Shown here piece by piece: positions 8,686-15,717 of a stretch of DNA of 64,000 bases. The stretch lies in contig CAVTOR010000031.1 in NCBI GenBank assembly GCA_963736235.1, positions 868,001 through 932,000 on the forward strand, given 5' to 3'. Position 1 is the first letter of the stretch. Every line of letters starts with the position of its first letter. The translations under genes were made by a program, and so were the position numbers. This DNA comes from CAVORB01 sp963736235 (lineage in GTDB: Bacteria > Pseudomonadota > Gammaproteobacteria > Chromatiales > Chromatiaceae). The notes beneath the pieces are model-generated. The model was not told the origin of the DNA. It did not search any database and was given only the letters and a program-made list of their open reading frames with translations.

Positions 8686-10158
8686 CTACCGCCAGATCGG
8701 CAAAGAGAACGTGAAGGTGGTGCCGACACCCAATCGGCTCATGACCTGGATGCTGCCGTGGTGCAGCTCCAGAATGCGTTTGGCGATGGCAAGACCCAAG
8801 CCCGCGTGCTGCCCCTCCCTGCGGCGACCTGGGGCCTGAAAAAAGCGGTCGAAGATCCTTGGGAGGTCGTCCGGCGGGATGCCGCTGCCGGTGTCGCTGA
8901 CCTGGACCGTGACGGTGTGGCCCCGCACCCGGGTGCTGACGCGGACGGCGCCGGGGGACGCGGTGTGGTCGATGGCATTGTCGATCAGGTTCTCCAGCAC
9001 GCGCTCGATGAGTCCGACGTCTGCCTTCACGAAGGGCAGCTCACGGGCTCCCTCGAGCGCCAAGTTGATGCCTTTGCCCTGGGCGGCGAGGCGGTATTTC
9101 TGTACCACGTCCTGGGCCAGCTCCCCGAGCGAGACGGGCTCCATGGAGGGGCTTACGTCCCTGGCGTCCAGCGTCGCCAGCTCGAACAGGTTCTCTACCA
9201 GCCGGCGCAACCGCATACTGTGGCGCAGGGCGATATCCAAATACTCGGACCGCTCTGCGCTATCTAGGACTTCCGCCTTCATCCGAAGCGTCTCCAGGTA
9301 TCCGTGCAGGGAGGCCAAGGGCGTGCGCAGGTCGTGGGACACCTGGGCCACCAGTTCCCGGCGCGCGCTGTCCTTCTCGGTCAGTGCCTGAATCTGATCG
9401 GTGATGCGCCCTGCCATGGCCGCGAAGGTCCGTCCGAGGCGGTCGATCTCATCGCCCTGGTAGGCATCGCTGCCCGCGTCATAGTCCACCAGGGTCGTGA
9501 AGTCGCTGTCGCGAAATGCGTCCATAGTCCGACCGAGGCGATCGATGCGGCGCGTGAGAAGGCGGAACAGCAACAGCCCCAGGAGCAGGCCCAGCGCCAG
9601 ACTGACGGTGAGCGTCCAAACGCTCAGGCGCAGGAAATAGCTTTGTTGGATCAGGGCATCCAGATTGTCGAGCTCTTCGCCCGCCAGGATGACGTACAGA
9701 TACCCCTCGGGCGCGTCCGCGGAGGGAACGGGGGTTACCGAGAAGGCCTTGCGGCGATCGTGGCTGCGGGGATCGTCACCCAGCAGCGGGAAATCTCGGT
9801 CCCCGCCCAAGAAGCGCCGGACCGGTTCCAGGGATACGGCCCGCCGCCTCACCTTCCCGGGGTCGGCGGAGTAGGCCAGGATCGCCCCGGACGAATCGAG
9901 CAGGTAGATCTCAATGCTGGGGTTGATCACCATGTACTCGGCGAAGGTCTCCTGTAACGCGGCCTGGTCGAGCGTGCCTTGCCGCACCAGGTTGCGGTCC
10001 GCCACCAGGTTCTGGGCGAGATCCCGGTTGAGATGCTGATTCACCTCCTGGAGATGGTGACGGGTGGCGAAAAGAGTCAAGACGGCGAACAGAACGCCGA
10101 CCAACACGAGCAACCCGGTCAGCGCCAGCGACAGCCGCGTGTATAGGGTGTGACCCAC
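8686..10158 (-). CDS. Membrane sensor histidine kinase (BaeS/PhoR-like)
   Basis: 490-residue histidine kinase with a GTG start. Transmembrane segments lie at about 9-31 and 177-200, enclosing a periplasmic sensor domain of about 145 residues. A HAMP linker follows, then the phospho-acceptor His275 in QVSHDLRTPLASL, N box ENLIDNAIDH, G1 DTGSGIPP, F box IFDRFF and G2 GLGLAI. It starts 3 bases after the stop of the response regulator, so the two form one operon. The sensed signal is unknown; the spondin-domain gene upstream is a possible target or partner. Confidence 0.92.
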   Translation of the reverse strand: MGHTLYTRLSLALTGLLVLVGVLFAVLTLFATRHHLQEVNQHLNRDLAQNLVADRNLVRQGTLDQAALQETFAEYMVINPSIEIYLLDSSGAILAYSADPGKVRRRAVSLEPVRRFLGGDRDFPLLGDDPRSHDRRKAFSVTPVPSADAPEGYLYVILAGEELDNLDALIQQSYFLRLSVWTLTVSLALGLLLGLLLFRLLTRRIDRLGRTMDAFRDSDFTTLVDYDAGSDAYQGDEIDRLGRTFAAMAGRITDQIQALTEKDSARRELVAQVSHDLRTPLASLHGYLETLRMKAEVLDSAERSEYLDIALRHSMRLRRLVENLFELATLDARDVSPSMEPVSLGELAQDVVQKYRLAAQGKGINLALEGARELPFVKADVGLIERVLENLIDNAIDHTASPGAVRVSTRVRGHTVTVQVSDTGSGIPPDDLPRIFDRFFQAPGRRREGQHAGLGLAIAKRILELHHGSIQVMSRLGVGTTFTFSLPIWR

Positions 10159-10161
10159 GCC

Positions 10162-10872
10162 CTAGGACTCGGAGTCCGCAAACTTGTACCCGACACCCCA
10201 CACTGTCAGCACGCAACGCGGCTTCGCGGGATCGGACTCGATCTTGGCACGCAGGCGATTGATGTGGGAGTTGACCGTGTGCTCGTAGCCCTCGTGGCTG
10301 TAGCCCCAGACTCGATCCAGCAGTTGAGCGCGGGTGAACACCCGGCCCGGGTGTCGCGCGAAATGCAGCAGCAGATCGAACTCTCGTGCGGTCAGCGTGA
10401 TTTCGCTTCCGCTCAAGTTAACCCGCCGTTTGCCGACCTCGATGATCAGCTCGCCGCGGCGTAGGGTCTCGTCGGCAGACGCGCCCGCCGCACGCTCCTT
10501 GAGCGCGTCGGTGCGCCGCAGGAGCGCCTTCACGCGGGCCAGAAATTCCGGAATGCTGAAGGGCTTCGACAGATAGTCGTCAGCCCCGATCTCGAGCCCG
10601 AGCACCCGGTCGAGCTCCGAGGACTTGGCCGTGAGCATGAGAATCGGGACGTACCCGGGGGCGGACCGCAGCGCCCGACAGACGCTCAGGCCGTCCATCC
10701 CCGGCAGCATGATGTCGAGGATGACGACATCGTAGGGCGTGCCCTGAAAACGGCGCACGCCTTCCTCCCCGTTGGCCGCGATGTCCGCGTCGCATCCGAT
10801 GTCCTGCAGGTGCATCCGCACCAACCGGGCGATGTCCGCGTTGTCCTCGATAATCAAGCCACTCTTTCTCAC
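10162..10872 (-). CDS. OmpR-family response regulator
   Basis: 236-residue regulator with GTG start. The receiver domain has the acidic pocket E9/D10, phospho-acceptor Asp53 in VVILDIMLPGMDG and Lys103 in LSKPF. The C-terminal winged-helix domain ends with the usual HINRLRAKIE and VWGVGYKF motifs. It lies directly upstream of its histidine kinase and 89 bases downstream of the spondin-domain gene, separated by a strong hairpin. Confidence 0.92.
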   Translation of the reverse strand: MRKSGLIIEDNADIARLVRMHLQDIGCDADIAANGEEGVRRFQGTPYDVVILDIMLPGMDGLSVCRALRSAPGYVPILMLTAKSSELDRVLGLEIGADDYLSKPFSIPEFLARVKALLRRTDALKERAAGASADETLRRGELIIEVGKRRVNLSGSEITLTAREFDLLLHFARHPGRVFTRAQLLDRVWGYSHEGYEHTVNSHINRLRAKIESDPAKPRCVLTVWGVGYKFADSES

Positions 10873-10904
10873 GGCGATCGCGCGCTAGAACCGAATCCGG
10901 GAAA

Positions 10905-10931
10905 CGAGCCCGGCCAGATAGACCGGGCTCG
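10905..10931 (-). terminator. Hairpin between the spondin-domain gene and the response regulator
   Basis: A 9-bp perfect stem (CGAGCCCGG / CCGGGCTCG, loop of 9). Read on the minus strand it lies 31 bases after the spondin-domain gene stop and is followed by only TTT, so it may be a weak terminator or a partial attenuator before the two-component genes. Confidence 0.45.
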
Positions 10932-10961
10932 CGGCGGATTACTTTCACCGCCTTTTTCTCA

Positions 10962-11684
10962 TCACCGGCCAGGTCTACGCACGGTCACCGTCACCTTGGC
11001 CACCGGGTTCAGCCAGCGATGCACGCCCGCGTCGAGATCGCTGGGTCCGCCCGCCGAGTTCAGGTCCCCCACCACGCCCCGATGCACGTGGACGGCAGGA
11101 TTGTGGTCCGGACCGGCGAGTCCGGTGCCGTTCGCTCCCGCGCTGCCACCGGGATCAGCCGGAATCCCGGGCACCCCCGGGTCGCCGCCACCAGTGATCA
11201 GCTCGTCGTTGGCCTCGGTGCCCGCGTCGTAGCCATTGAGGTGGTAGGTATAGACGCCCGGACGCCGGGGTATGCTCATTCCGTCGAGGCCGACGAAACC
11301 GTCGTTGGTGGGCAGCAGCATCGCGGTTACCGACAGGTGCCGGTTGTTTCCCCTCATCTCCACTGCCGCCGACGTGGATGCGCCGGGCGCCAGCACGCCC
11401 CCGGCCGGGTTCTCGACATAGCTGCCGCGGGCGGCAATTACCTCCGCGATCAAGCCGCCGACGTCACCGCCCTCGGCCATGGCGCGCAGACTTTCGGACG
11501 CCGGGACACCCACCTGGAACAGGTGGAACCGCGGGCGATGGACCGCGATCAACAGCGGCGTAAAGTAGGTCGCATTGGCGAGATTGGTGATCTCGACGTC
11601 GACCGCCTGCCCTGAAGCCGATGCGGCCGCGGACAGTCCAAGCGAGAGCGACAGCAAGGTCGCGCTGATGGTCGTCTTCATCAT
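10962..11684 (-). CDS. Secreted spondin-N-domain protein
   Basis: About 240 residues starting MMKTTISATLLSLSLGLSAA, a signal peptide with cleavage after ASASG. The body matches bacterial spondin_N proteins: DVEITNLANATYFTPLLIAVH near the start, FQVGVPASESLRAMAEGGD, and a C-terminal core ending with VTVTVRRPGR. A GGAGGAG ribosome site precedes the ATG at 11684; the frame is open to 11750 but that extension lacks these signals. A Gly/Pro-rich loop near residues 160-190 is low complexity. Function in bacteria is not established. It precedes a two-component system on the same strand. Confidence 0.75.
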   Translation of the reverse strand: MMKTTISATLLSLSLGLSAAASASGQAVDVEITNLANATYFTPLLIAVHRPRFHLFQVGVPASESLRAMAEGGDVGGLIAEVIAARGSYVENPAGGVLAPGASTSAAVEMRGNNRHLSVTAMLLPTNDGFVGLDGMSIPRRPGVYTYHLNGYDAGTEANDELITGGGDPGVPGIPADPGGSAGANGTGLAGPDHNPAVHVHRGVVGDLNSAGGPSDLDAGVHRWLNPVAKVTVTVRRPGR

Positions 11685-11783
11685 GCGGGTCTCCTCCGAC
11701 TGGTTGGTACGCAACCCAATTACAGTCGGCGGAGATCCCGACGGATTCACGCAAACATCACGATTTGGTCACAAAGCGCGCCG

Positions 11784-12752
11784 TCACGCAGGGCAACACC
11801 CTACCTGACCAAGGCCGTAACATCGCTCGATCGAAAACGATAACCGTCGACCTGGATCTCCCAGGTGGCCCTGGATTCGCCCTTCCCCCCTGGCTCGATG
11901 GGCGAAGTAGACCCGCAGCCGTGACCCTTCGGCCAGATCGACGACCCGGCCGACGGGGAAGATGGAACGCCCCCAGTGGGTGTCCGGCTCGCCGGGACCG
12001 TTGCTCAGGCGGACGTTGTCACTGAGCTCGGCGTCGAACCAGGCGGCGAGGGTGTTGAACTGACCGTCCCGGTCGGCCGTGAACTCCAGCCGGGCATCGA
12101 ATGGACGGTTGGCGTCGTTGACGGAGCAGGTCCCGCTGTCGACCCCCCACATCGCCTGCGGGGCGCAGAGAATCTGCCTTTGCTTCAGGTCATGCCTGCC
12201 GTTGTCCGCATGGCACGCCCTGGCCGCGCCGATCGCGCTGAGGTCGAGGCCATAGGGTTCGCTGCGCCAGAAATCGATGTCCTGCTGTAGAAGGTTGTCA
12301 TAGGCCGGCGCGATATAGGAGATGACGGCCTGTGGAATCACCCTGCCCTCGGGTTTGAGCCAACGCTCCCGTGCCAGCGCGACGACCGGCATCAGGTTCT
12401 CGTCCAGGGCGTAGCCGCCGAGCCACTCGGAGACGATGATGTCTACCTTCCGCGGGAGTTGGACGGTCTCCATGTCCTCGCGCAGCACTTGGACCCGGTC
12501 TCCGAAGCCGTTCTCGACGACGACCCGCTGGGCGAGTTCCGCGATGGCCGTCCGCTCGACGGCATAGACGACCCCCGCCCCCGCCTGCGCCGCGAAGAGG
12601 CTGAGGATGCCGCTGCCCGCCCCGACGTCCAGCACCGAGCAACCGGGAGTCACCGCCTCGGCGATGGCCTTGCGGAATGCCTCGCAGCGGACCGAATCCT
12701 TCAGCATCCATTCGTGACTGCGAAGATCGTAGTAGTCGAGCTCAAGTGGCAT
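11784..12752 (-). CDS. PRMT-type (protein arginine) methyltransferase homologue
   Basis: 322-residue SAM-dependent methyltransferase resembling protein arginine methyltransferases. Motif I VLDVGAGSGILSLFAA is at 40-55, the acidic post-I region VYAVE at 62-66, and the double-E loop is visible as SEWLGGYALDEN at 108-119 with Glu109 and Glu118. The PRMT-specific THW loop is present at 258-260 in GEPDTHWGRSIFP, with a following beta-barrel-like half. This is the arrangement of type I PRMTs. Such genes are uncommon in bacteria, and the substrate cannot be inferred. It lies 70 bases downstream of the patatin gene on the same strand. The last 25 residues are not recognisably conserved. Confidence 0.75.
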   Translation of the reverse strand: MPLELDYYDLRSHEWMLKDSVRCEAFRKAIAEAVTPGCSVLDVGAGSGILSLFAAQAGAGVVYAVERTAIAELAQRVVVENGFGDRVQVLREDMETVQLPRKVDIIVSEWLGGYALDENLMPVVALARERWLKPEGRVIPQAVISYIAPAYDNLLQQDIDFWRSEPYGLDLSAIGAARACHADNGRHDLKQRQILCAPQAMWGVDSGTCSVNDANRPFDARLEFTADRDGQFNTLAAWFDAELSDNVRLSNGPGEPDTHWGRSIFPVGRVVDLAEGSRLRVYFAHRARGEGRIQGHLGDPGRRLSFSIERCYGLGQVGCCPA

Positions 12753-12822
12753 TTACGACCCTTCGTGACTGCAAATCGCCTCGGTTTTCGCCGGCATCAG
12801 AGTGTCTTCCTGGAATCGAACG

Positions 12823-15066
12823 CTATCGCCGTATCTGCCATGGCTTGCCGAGGAACAGATAGATCGCATCCTCGCCGCCCTCGGCATGTCCGTAGGCCCC
12901 ATACAGCGGACCGAGGAAGGTGTCGGCTCCTAGAAACAGGCTACCCGCGACCAGCGTGTTACTGAGGCCGATGTCGTCTCTGCCCTGCCAGGTGCCACCC
13001 CACTCCAGGGACGCGCCGAAGTAGGTCTTGACCAATTTGGTACCCAGGTTCCTCAGGTAGGCGAAACGCAGCAGGCCCTCGTGCTGCCCAGAAAGCGCAT
13101 TCTGATTCAGGCCGGAGAGGTTGAGGAAACCTCCGGTGCGGAAGAGGTTTTGGATCGGGGCATTGTCGTCCAACGTACCCCGGTAGCGCCCGCCGAGGCT
13201 GAAGCTGTCGCGCCCCCGGGTCCAGGCGCCGAGAAATCCGATGCCTCCCTGCTCGAACTCGTCGTCCGCGCCCAACGCGTCACGGGACGCCAGGGCATAC
13301 GCGAAACCGCTCCAGCCCCGGGTCGGAAAGCCCAGATTGTCCAGGGTGTCTCCACTCCAGCCCAGCTCCAGCTCACCCTGGCGGAACTCGAACCCCCGCA
13401 GATCCGGGTCGCCTACCCAGACGTCCGCGTCACCGTTGTAGCGCCGATAGGTCAGTCCGGCTCGGCCCCAGTTCCCGAGGTTTCGGCCCGCCTCCGCGAA
13501 CAGCCCCCAGCGCGTGATGTTGTATTCGACCTCCGGGTTCTTGCGCGAAGCGGGCGTGTAGAGGAAGACGTTGTTTGCCAAGTACCCGCCACCGACGTTG
13601 ACGTACCAGCGTTCCCGCGGGTCCAGGGGCTGGTAAAGCTCGGTAACGACGGCTGGCTCCTCGCCCAGCTTGAGCAGGGTGCGCCACTCGCCGTTCAGAC
13701 GGTTGACCGGCAGCATGGTGTAGGCCGCGCCGATGTTGAAGAAGGACTCGCCATCCAGCGTCGACGAGAGCTCCAATCCCCCCTGGATGGAGCTCGTTCC
13801 CCAACGCTTTTCCTTGGCGGTGATCACCACCCCGGTGCGTCCGTCCACTTGCTCCAGCCGATAGGACACATGCTCGAAGTTGTCCTGGTCGTAGACGCGG
13901 GCGATCTCCGCGTCCAGCTTCTCCGTATCCAGGGGCTCCCCGGGCCGGATGTCGAGGCGGCTGGTGATGATCTCGTCACTGAGCCCCGAGTCGTTCTCCA
14001 CCCGCACATAGGCGATGACGGGGGTGCGGAATGGCGGCGGCGCATGCCTCTCCCGGTAGGCCGCGTAGCTGCTCTCGGACTCCGACAGCCGCCGGAGGTC
14101 CGCTCGCTTGTTCTCGGCGGCCGCCTCGCCAATCTCGACCGCTCGTATCAGCTTGTCGAAGTCCCCCGCGAGGACCTCGTCGCCCAGATCGGGGATAATC
14201 AGTACGTCGCTTTTCCGCAGCGTCGCCAGTTGCTCCTCGGTATTGCGCCAGGTGACCAGCGAGGCGATCTGGTCGAGCATCTGCAGGGCATTGGTGATGT
14301 CCTCGCGACCGCGCCGGGGCCCGCTGATGTCCACCGCGATCACGATATCGGCTCCCATCTCGCGCACCACGCTGACCGGAAGATTGAGCGCGATCCCGCC
14401 GTCGACGAGCAGTTTGTCGCCGATCTCGACCGGCGCGAACGCTGCGGGAATGGCCATGCTCGCGCGGATCGCCGTCGCCAGGTCGCCGGAGCCCAGAACC
14501 ACGGCTTGGCCGCTCTCCACGTCCGTGGCCACGGCGCGGAAGGGAATGCGCAGCTGGTCGAAATCGCTCACGCCCGCGACCGGCAAGGTGAGCCTGCGCA
14601 GCGCCAGGTCCAGCTTCTGCCCCTGGATCAGCGCCGGCACGAGATTGACCTCGCGCTCACGCTCCTTGACCCCGGGGCGCTGCTTGACCAGAAACAGCCG
14701 ATCATCCTGCTTGCGACGGAAACGCCGATCCTCCCGCGCCGGCTCGTCCCTGAAGATGTCGTCCCAGTCGATGCCCTCGATGGCTTCCTCGATCTTCCGC
14801 GGACTCATCCCGGAGGCGTAGAGCCCTCCCACGACGGCCCCCATGGAGGTGCCCGCGACATAGTCGATCGGAACGCGTAGGCGCTCGATGACCTCGAGCA
14901 CCCCGACGTGGGCGCCGCCGCGTGCGCCACCTCCGCTGAGGGCGAGGCCAATCCTGGGCCGTCCGAAACCAGCCGCGACAGCGGGCTCGACGACGACACC
15001 GACGGCGAGGAACACCAGCAGCAGAATGAAGGTCGAGAGGGGACGGGGCTTGGAGACGAACCGCAT
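12823..15066 (-). CDS. PlpD-like type Vd secreted patatin with outer-membrane barrel
   Basis: 747-residue protein with signal peptide, patatin phospholipase domain, POTRA-like segment and C-terminal 16-strand-type barrel. Counting from the GTG at 15078, the catalytic residues are Ser78 in GTSMG and Asp226 in DGGIALN, and the oxyanion loop SGGGARGG precedes them. Residues about 350-420 (VRVENDSGLSDEIITSRLDIRPGEPLD) are POTRA-like. The rest is rich in alternating aromatic strands and ends IYLFLGKPWQIRR. PlpD-type proteins release a secreted lipase through their own barrel. I prefer the ATG at 15066, which has GGTGGA upstream, over the GTG. Confidence 0.88.
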   Translation of the reverse strand: MRFVSKPRPLSTFILLLVFLAVGVVVEPAVAAGFGRPRIGLALSGGGARGGAHVGVLEVIERLRVPIDYVAGTSMGAVVGGLYASGMSPRKIEEAIEGIDWDDIFRDEPAREDRRFRRKQDDRLFLVKQRPGVKEREREVNLVPALIQGQKLDLALRRLTLPVAGVSDFDQLRIPFRAVATDVESGQAVVLGSGDLATAIRASMAIPAAFAPVEIGDKLLVDGGIALNLPVSVVREMGADIVIAVDISGPRRGREDITNALQMLDQIASLVTWRNTEEQLATLRKSDVLIIPDLGDEVLAGDFDKLIRAVEIGEAAAENKRADLRRLSESESSYAAYRERHAPPPFRTPVIAYVRVENDSGLSDEIITSRLDIRPGEPLDTEKLDAEIARVYDQDNFEHVSYRLEQVDGRTGVVITAKEKRWGTSSIQGGLELSSTLDGESFFNIGAAYTMLPVNRLNGEWRTLLKLGEEPAVVTELYQPLDPRERWYVNVGGGYLANNVFLYTPASRKNPEVEYNITRWGLFAEAGRNLGNWGRAGLTYRRYNGDADVWVGDPDLRGFEFRQGELELGWSGDTLDNLGFPTRGWSGFAYALASRDALGADDEFEQGGIGFLGAWTRGRDSFSLGGRYRGTLDDNAPIQNLFRTGGFLNLSGLNQNALSGQHEGLLRFAYLRNLGTKLVKTYFGASLEWGGTWQGRDDIGLSNTLVAGSLFLGADTFLGPLYGAYGHAEGGEDAIYLFLGKPWQIRR

Positions 15067-15253
15067 GAACAAATCCACCGAATTCGGTCAAAGAGCGAGC
15101 GATATTATCTAGCGCCGATGAATTCAACGTTTCCCGCGACACATGGATGTGACGCCATTTTCGAGCGCGTAGGCATTTGAAAATGAAGCCACCCACGAAC
15201 CGCGCCTCTCGGGTGGCGTGCTGACTTTGGCCAGGATGGCCAATCGTCAGTGT

Positions 15254-15574
15254 CTAGTAGGAAACCCCCTGGGCGACGCCATCGACCACGGACACGACCG
15301 CCACGCCCGCCTCGCCGATGGGACAGGCGAGATTCGAGACCGTGACGGCCCGCTGCGCCCCACCACGGCCGACCACCGAGGCGCCTCCGGAGCTCGTCAT
15401 CCTGCAGCCGCATGCCATCAGCTCCGCGACGGTCATCCCCGCCTGCAGCTTGCAAAACGTCCTCTTGGGGCGGTCTGACTGGCAGGCAACCACGGATAGC
15501 GAGAGGGTGACCACGGGGAGAAGCAGGCGGGGACGGGCCAGGGCCGGAACGCCTGCCGTCCATTTAAGACTCAC
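15254..15574 (-). CDS. Putative small lipoprotein
   Basis: About 106 residues from a GTG at 15574. A hydrophobic leader RPRLLLPVVTLSLSVVAC ends in a lipobox-like VVAC, followed by QSDRPKRTFC and a mature part with further cysteines (MACGCRM). The open frame extends to 15703 but would put more than 40 residues before the hydrophobic stretch. The start is therefore inferred, and the family is not recognised. It lies between the patatin and octaheme cytochrome genes on the same strand. Confidence 0.4.
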   Translation of the reverse strand: MSLKWTAGVPALARPRLLLPVVTLSLSVVACQSDRPKRTFCKLQAGMTVAELMACGCRMTSSGGASVVGRGGAQRAVTVSNLACPIGEAGVAVVSVVDGVAQGVSY

Positions 15575-15717
15575 CCTCGCCACCCGTCGAAGTCGCCGGC
15601 AAATTTCCGCGAGTTCCTGGCAAGCTGTCTCGAATGCGAGATCTGGCATGGCGCTTAGTCCTTGTGTTCGGCGGAAGTAGCAACGGACCTGCCCGGACAC
15701 CACCCCTCACCGGGCGG

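Noticed and set aside
12709..12776. Repeated TTCGTGACTGC (two direct copies)
   Set aside because: One copy lies inside the PRMT start region and the other just outside; an 11-base match over this distance may be chance and has no structure around it.
13081..14880. Long plus-strand frame of 599 codons
   Set aside because: Antisense shadow of the type Vd patatin; no recognisable motif, and high GC makes long opposite frames common.
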